Assembly (NCBI GenBank): GCA_937980645.1
Contig: CALJPQ010000021.1
Span: forward strand, 1-64,000
DNA: 64,000 nt
Origin: an uncultured Saprospiraceae bacterium
GTDB taxonomy: Bacteria > Bacteroidota > Bacteroidia > Chitinophagales > Saprospiraceae
Direction of reading: 5' to 3'
Under the pieces are notes generated by a model. The model did not search any database, had not been told where the DNA came from, and worked only from the letters and a program-made list of their open reading frames with translations. The position numbers and the translations under genes were made by a program. This document shows positions 53,213 to 62,200 of the stretch, piece after piece (within the stretch, counting starts at the first letter, position 1; each line of letters opens with the position of its first letter).

Positions 53213-54487
53213 ATGGATTTCATCAACGAACTTCGCTGGCGTGGCCTGATACACGACATCACCCCCGGCACCGAGGAGCACCTGCGCTCCAGCCGCGTAC
53301 GCGGCTACATCGGCTTCGACCCTACCGCGCCTTCGCTGACGATTGGTAACTACGTGCAAATCATGCTCCTGCTGCGCCTCCAACTGGCCGGCCATCAGCC
53401 CGTCGTACTCATGGGCGGCGCCACAGGCCGCATTGGCGACCCCAGCGGACGCGACACCGAACGCGAGCTGAAGACGCTGGAGGAACTGGAGCACAACCTG
53501 GACCACCAAAAAGCGCAAATGCAGCGGTTGCTCAACTTCGACGAGGCCGTACCCAACCATGCCCTCTTGCTGAACAACTACGACTTCTATGCCCACATGA
53601 ACGTGCTGGACTTCCTGCGCGACGTGGGCAAACACCTGACCGTCAACTACATGATGGCTAAAGAAAGCGTTCAGCGGCGCATTGAGTCCGGCATTTCCTT
53701 CACCGAGTTCAGCTACCAACTCCTCCAAGGTTACGACTTTGTGCTCCTACATCGCCACTACGGCATCACCCTGCAAATGGGCGGCAGCGACCAGTACGGC
53801 AACATCACCAGCGGCATCGAACTGGCCCGTAAAATAGACGGCCAACGCCTGTACGCCATCGTAACCCCTCTACTGACCAAAGCCGACGGCACCAAATTCG
53901 GCAAAAGCGCCGGCGGCAACATCTGGCTCGATCCCGAAATGACCAGCCCGTACCGCTTCTACCAGTTCTGGATCAACGCCGACGACCGCGACGTGCCCAA
54001 ACTGATGCGCTACTTCTCGCTCAAAGGCCAGGAAGAAACCGAAGCCTTAGACGCCGACCCCATCGCCGCCAAACGCGCGCTGGCCGAAGAACTGACCATC
54101 CGCCTGCATGGCGCCGAAGAATTTGCCTCCGTGCAGGCCGTATCGGCACTGCTCTTCGACCCCAAAGCCGGGACAGAAATGCTGCACAGCCTGCCCAAGC
54201 GAACGCTGGCCCAGGTAGCCGAAGAAATTCCAGCGCCCGAAATCCGCCTAGAGACGGTACAGGGTCATTGCAACATCCTTGACTTCCTTAGCGAGCATAC
54301 CGGCATTGTCGCCAGCCGCGGCGAAGCCAAACGGGCCATTCAGAACAACGCCATCAGCATCAACAAGGTGAAAATCACCTCCATAGATGCGGCGGTAACT
54401 CCGCAACACCTCTTGCACGGGCGCTACATTCTGGTGGAAAACGGAAAAAAGAACAAGTACTTAGTGCGCGTAAAAAGCGATGCATGA
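53213..54487 (+). CDS. tyrS: Tyrosyl-tRNA synthetase
   Basis: A class I synthetase of 424 residues that charges tRNA-Tyr. The ATP-site HIGH motif reads T43-I-G-N46 (DPTAPSLTIGNYVQ), with the first His replaced by Thr. The KMSKS loop is K228-F-G-K-S232 (DGTKFGKSAGG). Also present are GGATGRIGDPSGRDTER and QMGGSDQYGNITSG for tyrosine and ATP binding. A C-terminal S4 RNA-binding domain covers about 350-420. The start at 53213 leaves almost no leader after the -7 box. It is a single-gene unit. Confidence 0.95.
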   Translation: MDFINELRWRGLIHDITPGTEEHLRSSRVRGYIGFDPTAPSLTIGNYVQIMLLLRLQLAGHQPVVLMGGATGRIGDPSGRDTERELKTLEELEHNLDHQKAQMQRLLNFDEAVPNHALLLNNYDFYAHMNVLDFLRDVGKHLTVNYMMAKESVQRRIESGISFTEFSYQLLQGYDFVLLHRHYGITLQMGGSDQYGNITSGIELARKIDGQRLYAIVTPLLTKADGTKFGKSAGGNIWLDPEMTSPYRFYQFWINADDRDVPKLMRYFSLKGQEETEALDADPIAAKRALAEELTIRLHGAEEFASVQAVSALLFDPKAGTEMLHSLPKRTLAQVAEEIPAPEIRLETVQGHCNILDFLSEHTGIVASRGEAKRAIQNNAISINKVKITSIDAAVTPQHLLHGRYILVENGKKNKYLVRVKSDA

Positions 54488-54654
54488 GCCGATGCAACAG
54501 GTACTCCCCTTATCGTGGATACCAACAGCGCGTTTTCTGCAAAGGCTCAAAAGCCAACTCAAACACCCCTACCTGTGAACAATCGCAACTCACCTGACGG
54601 GCAAAAGCGTGAACTTTGCCCGCACTCATTACGCTTTACCACGCATACCATTTT

Positions 54655-55542
54655 ATGAAGAACATTACAGTGATTGGCGGCGGTACGATGGGCAACGGCA
54701 TCGCCCACGTATTTGCCCAGTACGGCTACGAGGTCAGCTTGGTGGACATCTCGTCGGAGGTGCTGGACCGAGCACTCGGCACCATCAGCAAAAATTTAGA
54801 CCGCCAGGTGGCCAAAGGCACCCTCACCGAAAGCGACAAGGCGGCGACCCTCCAGCGCATTCATCCCATGACCGACCTGCGCGAAGGCGCAGCAGGCGCT
54901 GACTTAGTGGTAGAAGCTGCTACAGAAAAGGTGGAGCTGAAACTGAAGCTTTTTGCCGACCTCGACCAGCTCGCCCCCGCCGGTGCCATTCTGGCTACGA
55001 ACACCAGCAGCATTAGCATCACCAAAATCGCTGCCGCCACGAAGCGCCCCCAACAGGTCATCGGCATGCACTTCATGAACCCCGTGCCGGTCATGAAGCT
55101 CGTCGAGGTCATCCGCGGCTACGCCACGTCGGATGCCGTCTGCCAGACCATTATGGCTCTCTCCCAAAAGCTGGGCAAGACACCCGTTGAGGTCAACGAC
55201 TACCCGGGCTTTGTGGCCAACCGTATCCTGATGCCCATGATCAACGAGGCCATCTACACCCTGTACGAGGGCGTGAGTGGGGTGCAAGAGATTGACACGG
55301 TCATGAAATTGGGCATGGCGCACCCCATGGGGCCGCTGCAATTGGCCGACTTCATTGGCCTGGATGTTTGCCTAGCCATTTTGCGTGTATTGCACGAGGG
55401 TTTTGGGCAGCCCAAATACGCCCCCTGCCCGCTGTTGGTGAACATGGTAACCGCCGGCAAGCTCGGTGTCAAAAGCGGTGAGGGTTTTTACACCTACACT
55501 CCCGGCAGCAAGGAGCTGGTGGTGGCTGAGCGATTCCGCTAA
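54655..55542 (+). CDS. 3-hydroxybutyryl-CoA dehydrogenase
   Basis: A protein of 295 residues from the ATG at 54655 (MKNITVIGGGTMGNGIAHVF); an upstream Met at 54616 adds a non-conserved segment. The NAD-binding Rossmann domain has GGGTMG. Catalytic residues lie in QVIGMHFMNPVP (His) and GFVANRILMPMINEA (Asn). It converts 3-hydroxybutyryl-CoA and acetoacetyl-CoA in beta-oxidation or butanoate metabolism. It is monocistronic, and the preceding 168-bp gap holds no clear promoter box. Confidence 0.93.
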   Translation: MKNITVIGGGTMGNGIAHVFAQYGYEVSLVDISSEVLDRALGTISKNLDRQVAKGTLTESDKAATLQRIHPMTDLREGAAGADLVVEAATEKVELKLKLFADLDQLAPAGAILATNTSSISITKIAAATKRPQQVIGMHFMNPVPVMKLVEVIRGYATSDAVCQTIMALSQKLGKTPVEVNDYPGFVANRILMPMINEAIYTLYEGVSGVQEIDTVMKLGMAHPMGPLQLADFIGLDVCLAILRVLHEGFGQPKYAPCPLLVNMVTAGKLGVKSGEGFYTYTPGSKELVVAERFR

Positions 55543-55570
55543 GGCAGTTTGTGCAGCCTGCGGGGGGCTT

Positions 55571-56869
55571 TTAGAAATCAGCCGCCAGCAGGCGCAGTTG
55601 TATTTCGCTCATTTTCAAGTTAAAAAGTGCGAGGTTTTGCCGTAGGAGGGCCTGTTCGAGGGCGCTCTGGGCGGCTTGCACCTCTAAGGCGTTGGTCTGG
55701 CCTAGCCGGAAGCGCTCGGTGCTGATGAGGAGGCTTTCTCGAGCCGTCTGGACGTTTTCGTTTTCCAGGGCCAGTGCCTGCTGCTGAGTGCGGAAGAGGA
55801 CGAGCTGGTTCTCTATGGCGGTTTCTAATTCTAAGCGCTGCTCCTCGATGCGCAGGGCGGCCTGTTCGGCGCTGATGCGGGCGACGTCGGCCTGGCGCTT
55901 CAGATTGCCGCCGTTGTAGAGCGGTAGGGCAAGCGAGGCGCCAATAGCGAAGCCGGCCTGGTTGTTATTGCGGATGAAGCCGGCGCCGTTGTCGGTGCGC
56001 AGGGCGACAAACTGCCCGTTGGCCGTGATGCGCGGGCCGCGCAGGGCGTTGGCTTCGTCCACAGCGCGAGCGGCCGCCTCGGCGTTTTTTTGCAGGGCCA
56101 GAATGAGTGGGCTTTCCGTTTGGGCGCGCGCCAGCAAGCGTTCGCGGTCGGGAGCGTAGGCGACATCCATTTGTAACGCGACCTCGAAGGGCGTCTGCGG
56201 CGCACGGGCCAATAGCTGGTTGAGCACACCTTTCGAGGCTGCCGTAGCCGCCTGCTGCTGCAAGAGGGCAGCGCGCAGCTGGTTGAGGTCTAGACGCGCC
56301 TGCAAAACGTCGGGCTGAGCAGCCACCCCTGCCGCTACGCGCGCCTCGGCGATGCGCAAGCGTTCCTCATTGAGGGCAATGAGCTCCTGAGTGGCGCGCT
56401 CCTGCAGGCGATTGCGCACGATGTCGTAGTAGGCCGTGAGCACTTGTGCCGTTGTCTGTTGCACGGCAGCTTGCAGTGTCAGACGCGCCTGCTCGTCCAG
56501 CGCCTGCAAACGGTCTTTGGCAAAGCGCGCCCGACCGCCCTCGTAAATCACCCAACTGGCCTGCACGGCGCCATTGAGGTTGTTGAACGGCGCACCTAAA
56601 GCGTTGAATTCGTTGCCGTTAATAAGCCGTTGCTGAAAGGCACTCAGCGTAAACGTCTCGTTGACGGCCAGATTGACTACCGGCAACAGACCCGCATTTG
56701 CTGCGGTATTGTTCTGGTGGGCAATATCGGCATCTGCTTGCGCCAGTCGCACCGAAAAGTTCTGACTAAGAGCCAGGTTGACGGCTTCCTCCGGCGTGAG
56801 CAGCGATTGGGCCGCCAGGGCGTTCCAACAAAAAAAAGCAGCGGCAAAAAGGGAAGGCTTTTTTATCAT
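55571..56869 (-). CDS. TolC-family outer-membrane efflux channel protein
   Basis: A protein of 432 residues from the Met at 56869 (MIKKPSLFAAAFFCWNALAAQ signal); the Met at 56890 is also in frame. Two outer-membrane efflux repeats are visible, each with long coiled helices: LLTPEEAVNLALSQNFSVRLAQAD, then YDIVRNRLQERATQELIALNEERLRIAEARVAAGVAAQPDV, and in the second half ERFRLGQTNALEVQAAQSALEQAL. It is a trimeric channel for tripartite efflux or type I secretion. No RND or membrane-fusion genes are adjacent. Confidence 0.92.
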   Translation of the reverse strand: MIKKPSLFAAAFFCWNALAAQSLLTPEEAVNLALSQNFSVRLAQADADIAHQNNTAANAGLLPVVNLAVNETFTLSAFQQRLINGNEFNALGAPFNNLNGAVQASWVIYEGGRARFAKDRLQALDEQARLTLQAAVQQTTAQVLTAYYDIVRNRLQERATQELIALNEERLRIAEARVAAGVAAQPDVLQARLDLNQLRAALLQQQAATAASKGVLNQLLARAPQTPFEVALQMDVAYAPDRERLLARAQTESPLILALQKNAEAAARAVDEANALRGPRITANGQFVALRTDNGAGFIRNNNQAGFAIGASLALPLYNGGNLKRQADVARISAEQAALRIEEQRLELETAIENQLVLFRTQQQALALENENVQTARESLLISTERFRLGQTNALEVQAAQSALEQALLRQNLALFNLKMSEIQLRLLAADF

Positions 56870-57034
56870 AACCGATAGAATGAGAGGCATTTAAGTGTCA
56901 ACCACTTCCGCCCGAAAACGCTTGCAGCTCCCGCTGTCAGGCCTTGGGCAGGCATTTTGGCTGGGCAATGTTACGCCGCTTCGGTGCGGTCGTTCTACTT
57001 TTCGCCCACAAAACAACCGCCCGACCGCAAACGC

Positions 57035-57997
57035 ATGAAACAAGACAACATCCTCGTCATCGGCGCCAACGGGCAAATCGGCGCCGTACTCACCGAAGCC
57101 CTCCGCGAAGCGTACGGAACCGACCACGTCTTAGCCACCGACATCCGGGCCGCCGAAACCGCCACCCCAGGCCCTTTTGAAATCCTCGACGCCTGCAACG
57201 GCGCCGCCCTGAACGAAATCGTACGTCGCTGGCGCATTACCCAAATCTACCACTTAGCCGCCATCCTCAGCGCCCGAGGTGAGGAAAACCCGCTGTGGGC
57301 CTGGAACCTCAACATGACCAGCTGGCTCAATGTGCTGAAAACGAGCCTCGACAACGGCGTCGCCAAAGTCTTTTACCCCTCCTCCATTGCCGTCTTCGGG
57401 CCAGATGCCGTCAAACAAAACACGCCACAGGACGCCGTACTCATCCCTACAACCGTCTATGGCATCAGCAAAGTGGCGGGCGAAAACTGGGCCAACTACT
57501 ACCACCATAAATACGGCTTAGATGTGCGCTCACTGCGCTATCCGGGTATCATCGGCTACCAAAGCGACCCCGGCGGCGGCACCACCGACTATGCCGTACA
57601 CATCTACCACTACGCCGTCAAAGGCGAACCCTATGAATGCTTCCTGAGGGCCGACACTGCTCTGCCCATGCTCTACATGCCCGATGCCATCCGCGCCACA
57701 CTCGAACTCATGGAAGCCCCCGCCCAAAACCTGTCCGTCCGAACCAGCTACAACCTGGCCGGCATGACCTTTACCCCAGCCGAAGTGGCTGCCAGCATCC
57801 AGAAATACCTGCCCGACTTCCAGGTCCGCTACCAACCCGACGCCCGTCAAAAAATCGCCGACAGCTGGCCCGCCTCCATTGACGACTCCCGCGCCCGCCA
57901 CGACTGGGGCTGGATGCCTCAGTACAACTTAGACGCCATGACGCGCGACATGCTGCAACATCTGGGGGAGCGGTATGGGCGAAAGGTGGGGGGGTAG
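57035..57997 (+). CDS. SDR-type L-threonine 3-dehydrogenase / NAD-dependent epimerase family
   Basis: A protein of 320 residues from the ATG at 57035 (MKQDNILVIGANGQIGAVLTEAL). The nucleotide motif is GANGQIG and the active-site pair is Y142-G-I-S-K146, with PSSIAVFGP before it. GIIGYQSDPGGGTTDYAVHIYHYAVKG and LPMLYMPDAIRATLELM are typical of the short-chain threonine dehydrogenases of Bacteroidota, which oxidise threonine to 2-amino-3-ketobutyrate. The in-frame extension to 56957 is not conserved in character. It is divergent from the TolC gene. Confidence 0.92.
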   Translation: MKQDNILVIGANGQIGAVLTEALREAYGTDHVLATDIRAAETATPGPFEILDACNGAALNEIVRRWRITQIYHLAAILSARGEENPLWAWNLNMTSWLNVLKTSLDNGVAKVFYPSSIAVFGPDAVKQNTPQDAVLIPTTVYGISKVAGENWANYYHHKYGLDVRSLRYPGIIGYQSDPGGGTTDYAVHIYHYAVKGEPYECFLRADTALPMLYMPDAIRATLELMEAPAQNLSVRTSYNLAGMTFTPAEVAASIQKYLPDFQVRYQPDARQKIADSWPASIDDSRARHDWGWMPQYNLDAMTRDMLQHLGERYGRKVGG

Positions 57998-58071
57998 GCC
58001 CTATGGCTTCCATCAATGACTCAATGTACACTGAGAAGTCCGTACAAAATTTACAATAAAGATCTTTCTTG

Positions 58072-58104
58072 TTGTGGTTCTTTTGGTCTGCTCATGTACA
58101 TTTG
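58072..58104 (+). promoter_or_regulatory. Promoter of the type III-C operon
   Basis: TTG at 58072-58074, a 22-bp spacer and a perfect TACATTTG at 58097-58104. A short leader of about 15-20 nt, with an A run at 58112-58119, leads to the cmr1 start. Confidence 0.65.
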
Positions 58105-58125
58105 TCTGAGTAAAAAAAATGTGTG

Positions 58126-59220
58126 ATGGCTCCACCCAACGAGGGAAATGTAGAGGTAAAGATTTCCTTTAAGACGCTTACTCCTCTATGGACAGGCGGT
58201 GCGGACGGGCAGATGAACCGCATTTGCGAGAGCGGTCTTTTGGGCAGTATGCGCTGGTGGTATGAAGCCATCGTACGCGCGTTAGGCGGCAAAGCCTGCG
58301 ACCCCAGCGGTGATAAAAAATGTTTGTACGACGCGACGAAGCACAAGAAAAGTACCATTTCTGACGAACGTCAAGCGCTACGCAGGGCTGGTTTGTGCGA
58401 CGTCTGTCAGCTCTTCGGCGCTACTGGCTGGCGGCGGCGCTTTCAGTTACAGGTCGTGGAAGACGAAACGCGAGCAATTTGGCAGGGCAATACGCTCCTC
58501 AATATCCGCCCCGGGGGTCGTAACCGTGGATGGTATCTGCCGCCGGGGCGCCTAGGGACTTTTTCCCTGCGGTTGCGGGCGTCTCCCTATCATTTAACGC
58601 AGGTGCTTGCTCTCCTGCGTTTCATAGCGCAATACGGCAGCTTAGGCGCCAAACCGCAATTGGGATACGGGGTGGTGGAGATATTGAACAACGAGGAAGT
58701 CAAGCAGCATACCACCAGTTTTTCATGGAAAAATCTTTTACCTGAAAACACAGGGCAAGCACAAACACCTGAAAAGCAAGAAGACCTGCCTAACCTGAAA
58801 GACATGGGCTTTTTCTGCTATCGCTTCGAGCCCGAGCATCCCAGCTGGTGGGTGCGCCTTTCGGGTCTGGAGCGCGTCGTGCACAATGTACAGCCCTTTG
58901 CCCGACAGACGGTGCCCATTGCCCCGCTGCTCAAAAACACTTGGCGCTTTGGCCACTGGCAACGCCACTGGGGACGCGATCGCGACTTCTGGGGACTAGT
59001 CGAAACCGAACGCCAACGCGGAAAGGTCACCGTCAGCTGGGCCTATCGCACCGATGAGGCCTGGGAAATCCGCGGCTCCGCTTGGCTCTGTGGGCTCAAG
59101 GACGAAAAAGCAGTGTGGGCTATGTTCCAAAATGCCGATATTTGGGCAAACACGGTGGGCATAGAGGGAGATCTCATCACCACCCCGCGTGAGCAGTGGA
59201 AGAAAATCCTCGACATTTGA
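58126..59220 (+). CDS. cmr1: Type III-C Cmr1-like RAMP protein
   Basis: A protein of 364 residues from the ATG at 58126 (GTG at 58123 also possible). It is a Cas7-group subunit: FKTLTPLWTGGADGQMNRI followed by GLLGSMRWWYEAIVRAL is the Cmr1 signature. A cysteine set (C near 66, 74, then CDVC) and FGATGWRRRFQL, and the glycine-rich loop GGRNRGWYLPPGRLGTF, complete the RAMP. Its divergence from the III-B Cmr1 at 15.6 kb is clear by eye. It leads an operon with cas11, cmr6 and csx11, which defines the III-C type. The AAA gene starts 21 bp after its stop. Confidence 0.9.
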   Translation: MAPPNEGNVEVKISFKTLTPLWTGGADGQMNRICESGLLGSMRWWYEAIVRALGGKACDPSGDKKCLYDATKHKKSTISDERQALRRAGLCDVCQLFGATGWRRRFQLQVVEDETRAIWQGNTLLNIRPGGRNRGWYLPPGRLGTFSLRLRASPYHLTQVLALLRFIAQYGSLGAKPQLGYGVVEILNNEEVKQHTTSFSWKNLLPENTGQAQTPEKQEDLPNLKDMGFFCYRFEPEHPSWWVRLSGLERVVHNVQPFARQTVPIAPLLKNTWRFGHWQRHWGRDRDFWGLVETERQRGKVTVSWAYRTDEAWEIRGSAWLCGLKDEKAVWAMFQNADIWANTVGIEGDLITTPREQWKKILDI

Positions 59221-59241
59221 CCCATTCTATTACCTTATGCT

Positions 59242-60561
59242 ATGATTAAAAGCCTTTTCATACATCGCTTTCGCGGCATCAAGCAAGGACGCATAGACGA
59301 CCTGCGGCGATTTAATGTCTTTATTGGCCCTAACAACAGCGGCAAAACGGCGGTACTTGAACTGCTCTACCTGAGCGCCACCAGTGGCCGACCAGCCCAG
59401 TTTTTCCGCGAAGACCTCATGAATGCCGAAGACGAAGCGCGTGCCCAGGCCAGCGCTTTCGATGCCACTACCTCAGCGCACGACCTGCTGGGCCAAGCAC
59501 CATTACCCTGCTTGCGCCAACGCCACAATAAAAGCCCCCGGTGGAAAAAAGAAGGAACCTCCCTGACTTCACAAGGCGGTATCCGCGTCAAACTCGGCCT
59601 CCACTCCTGGCCCGAATTCCTCTTAGCCGCCCCACCACCCATTCCTGACAAAGAAGACAACGCCGTCTTTGTAGCGGAAGACCTTTCGGAGATAGCCATG
59701 TTTACCCTGCCTAAGCCCAAACGACTGGACGATACGATGATGCCTCCTTACTTGCGCGAGCAAGGCCTCAACCCACCCGACGCCGACTGGCATTATCTGT
59801 GGGAAGACGATTGGGCCTATCGGTGGGCACACCAATCAGACATAGACAAACTCGCCATCTGGGCCACACAGGGCCAACGGCCCGCCCCGGAGCACGTCAT
59901 CTTTTTCAATTTCAACACCGTTGTCACCCACCTCTCAGCCTCATTTGCCCAAAATGCCTATCATCACATACCCGACTGGGAAGCCAAAATTGCCGCCCAG
60001 ATGGCTAAGGTGTTTCCCACTCTGGAAAACGCATCTCTGGATGTTAAGGAAGCCAAAGACGGCCAGCCCGGGTATACCGGCTACGTGCGCTTCCCCGGTA
60101 AGACTCCTTTGCCTGTGGACCAACTCGGCGATGGCGCCCGCCATGCTTTCAAACTCCTGACCGCTTTGGTTACTCTGTGCGAAAGGGTCAGCGAAGAGCG
60201 GCCAGGGATGTTGCTTTGGGAAGAACCGGAGGTATTCATGCATGCCGCTACACTCTCTCGAATATTGGAAGTAGTCTTTGACCTCGTGAGAAACAAACCT
60301 ATCCAGATAGGTATCACCACTCAGAGCATAGAGGTATTGGCATGGATGGCTAAACATCTGGAGCCGCTAGCTGCCGAAGAGGCCGACCGCTTCAAGGCTT
60401 ATCATTTCTACTTGGAGCAAGGGCATCTGCAGACATATCCTTTTGCTGGAAAAGCGCTGGGTGGATGGATGGAGTTCTTCGGCGATCCTCGAATGCTTAA
60501 GGAAGAAGAATTAACATCGCCATTTGTCAAATGGTCAGCTCAACCTGAAAGTTTAGCATGA
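59242..60561 (+). CDS. AAA/ABC-type ATPase (OLD-like) inside the III-C operon
   Basis: A protein of 439 residues. It starts FIHRFRGIKQGRIDDL, the typical first strand of AAA_21/OLD-type ATPases. Walker A is GPNNSGKT at 29-36, the ABC-like signature region is LGDGARHAFKLL (296-300 core), Walker B is LLWEEPEVFMHA with E327/E328, and a switch-type QIGITTQSIEVLAWM follows. The coiled insertion is short, so it is a compact SMC/ABC fold without a nuclease domain of its own. Its partner is the TOPRIM-like gene that begins inside its stop codon (ATGA, 60558-60561). The organisation recalls AriA/AriB of PARIS or a split OLD/GajA protein. A role as effector or loader for the III-C complex is inference. 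Confidence 0.85.
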   Translation: MIKSLFIHRFRGIKQGRIDDLRRFNVFIGPNNSGKTAVLELLYLSATSGRPAQFFREDLMNAEDEARAQASAFDATTSAHDLLGQAPLPCLRQRHNKSPRWKKEGTSLTSQGGIRVKLGLHSWPEFLLAAPPPIPDKEDNAVFVAEDLSEIAMFTLPKPKRLDDTMMPPYLREQGLNPPDADWHYLWEDDWAYRWAHQSDIDKLAIWATQGQRPAPEHVIFFNFNTVVTHLSASFAQNAYHHIPDWEAKIAAQMAKVFPTLENASLDVKEAKDGQPGYTGYVRFPGKTPLPVDQLGDGARHAFKLLTALVTLCERVSEERPGMLLWEEPEVFMHAATLSRILEVVFDLVRNKPIQIGITTQSIEVLAWMAKHLEPLAAEEADRFKAYHFYLEQGHLQTYPFAGKALGGWMEFFGDPRMLKEEELTSPFVKWSAQPESLA

Positions 60562-61001
60562 TTGAAATCTTCGTCATAACGGAGGGCGCCACAGAAAGAG
60601 AGGTAGGCAAAGTGCTCTACGAGCGAGCTATCCTTTCTCAACAGGCCAGGCCCAAACCACCGGATTGGAAAGGACCACAACGCGAAGGCGCAGAACAGAT
60701 TCTCAGAAGAATGGCAGATCTTGTCTCTTCGCTGCTACAAAGCAGCCAGCAAGAACGACTGCTTTTGGTCTTTGACCAGGAGGATGCTCCGACTCCTCAG
60801 GCGCGTGCCGAATGGATTGGAAAGCGGATCAGCCTTACTTTCGTTCCGCACCGCTACCCACAATTCAGCAATTTGTTTACCTCAGAGAATGCCGGCCTTC
60901 GCGTATTGTTGCATATTTCCAACGCGGTCATACCTGGTAGTAGTAGAGGCGATTTTGATGGATACATCCTCCAATTGCTTCAAGGAGCAGAAAAAGTGTA
61001 A
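60558..61001 (+). CDS. Small TOPRIM-like (DUF4276-like) protein paired with the ATPase
   Basis: A protein of 147 residues. The N-terminal strand plus E9-G10-x-x-E13 (FVITEGATEREVGKVL) is the TOPRIM glutamate motif; LLLVFDQEDAP with D73 and D76 is in the position of the acidic DxD pair. RYPQFSNLF occupies the place of the HEFEALLF-type segment of DUF4276 proteins. It is shorter than usual for DUF4276, about 200 residues. TOPRIM proteins paired with ABC-type ATPases are often nucleases that are unleashed by the ATPase. It ends 33 bp before the cas11-like gene. Confidence 0.65.
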   Translation: MIEIFVITEGATEREVGKVLYERAILSQQARPKPPDWKGPQREGAEQILRRMADLVSSLLQSSQQERLLLVFDQEDAPTPQARAEWIGKRISLTFVPHRYPQFSNLFTSENAGLRVLLHISNAVIPGSSRGDFDGYILQLLQGAEKV

Positions 61002-61034
61002 ATTGCCCAAAAAATTATCGGTAATAACGCTCCT

Positions 61035-61265
61035 GTGAGCGCTCAGCAGCTCCTCGACAAGGCAGAAAGAGAACTGACAGCGTTAATGCAGCAAAACGGT
61101 TATCCCTGGACACATGCAAAATCCTGGCTCTACGGATACATCACCGCCTTCCAGCAGCGAGAATCCCATGTAGCCTTTGCCAAAAAAGTAGTGGAATGTG
61201 CCGAAGAAGCGGAATTACGTCGTACTTTTAAAACACTTATCATCGCTTGGAACGATCTGATATGA
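61035..61265 (+). CDS. Short Cas11/Cmr5-like small subunit
   Basis: A protein of 76 residues with a GTG start at 61035. It is wholly helical (LLDKAERELTALMQQNGYPWTHAKSWLYGYITAFQQRE ... LRRTFKTLIIAWNDLI), as expected for a small subunit that lines the crRNA-target duplex. Position between cmr1 and cmr6, and an ATGA overlap with cmr6 (61262-61265), fit Cas11. It is about half the length of Cmr5, so a short or degenerate Cas11 is the best call. Confidence 0.6.
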   Translation: MSAQQLLDKAERELTALMQQNGYPWTHAKSWLYGYITAFQQRESHVAFAKKVVECAEEAELRRTFKTLIIAWNDLI

Positions 61266-62200
61266 CCTACGACTTCCACGCCCACTACCCCTTCGCCCTT
61301 ATGACCCACCACCAGTTTGAGGCTTACCAATGGCTGGCAGGCGATAGCCCAAAATTGCCCTCCGCCTGGCGCGAGCTGGAACACATCGAAGACCCCATCG
61401 CCCGCTTCGACCTGCTGGCTCAGGCCATCGCTACGCCCGTCCGCGAACGCGCACGCATCGGCGTCAAACCACATACTGGTGGCTACCGCCGTTGGGTTGA
61501 GCAAGACTCTGCCACTTTCCTCCAAAAGCGCCAGCAGCTGATGCTCCAGCTCGGGCAACTACCCACGCTGCCTCCTATCGAACAACTGCCTGCTCATGCC
61601 TGGACGCTGCACCTGCCCTTCACCCTGCTCAAGCCCTACATCAGCCGCGACGACCAGACCTTCCACCTGCTGGATAACCCGCTAAAAAAAGACCGTATCT
61701 TCCGGGTTCCCTACATCGCCGCTTCGCAATGGAAAGGCGCCTTGCGCGCGGCCTTCAGACAGCTGGGTACCCCAGGCGATAAAGCCACCGAAGAGCGCCT
61801 CTTCGGCAATGCAAAAGGAGAAGACCAGCATTTCCAGAGTGGCTACCTCCACTTCTTCCCCACCTTCCTCGATCGGCTGGGGCTGGAGGTGCTCAACCCT
61901 CACGACCGCAAAACCAATGTAGGCAAACGCGGCCCTATCCTCTTTGAGTGCGCGCCCGCTGGCGCAAAGGGCATCTTCCAGCTGATATACGTCCCCACCA
62001 GCGCACCCACACCTGAAGAAATAACGGCCGACCTTCAAACCATCGCCTGCGCCCTGCGCGCCATGCTCACCCAACACGGCTTCGGCGCTAAAACCAGCAG
62101 CGGCTACGGCCTGGCCTACGTGAAAACCGAGAAAATCACCCTAGAACCCGCGTCTTGTAAAGGAACCTTCATCCAAGCCTGGAACCAAAACTATGTATGA
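61262..62200 (+). CDS. cmr6: Type III-C Cmr6-like RAMP protein
   Basis: A protein of 312 residues from the ATG at 61262 (MTYDFHAHYPFALMTHHQFE). The RAMP core holds LPFTLLKPYISRDD, FRVPYIAASQWKGALRAAFRQ, SGYLHFFPTFLDRLGLEVLNPHD and the glycine-rich GFGAKTSSGYGLAYV loop near the end. A lysine-rich insertion KTNVGKRGPILFE is typical of Cmr6. It is start-stop coupled with cas11 and overlaps the csx11 start by 8 bp (62193-62200). Confidence 0.88.
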   Translation: MTYDFHAHYPFALMTHHQFEAYQWLAGDSPKLPSAWRELEHIEDPIARFDLLAQAIATPVRERARIGVKPHTGGYRRWVEQDSATFLQKRQQLMLQLGQLPTLPPIEQLPAHAWTLHLPFTLLKPYISRDDQTFHLLDNPLKKDRIFRVPYIAASQWKGALRAAFRQLGTPGDKATEERLFGNAKGEDQHFQSGYLHFFPTFLDRLGLEVLNPHDRKTNVGKRGPILFECAPAGAKGIFQLIYVPTSAPTPEEITADLQTIACALRAMLTQHGFGAKTSSGYGLAYVKTEKITLEPASCKGTFIQAWNQNYV

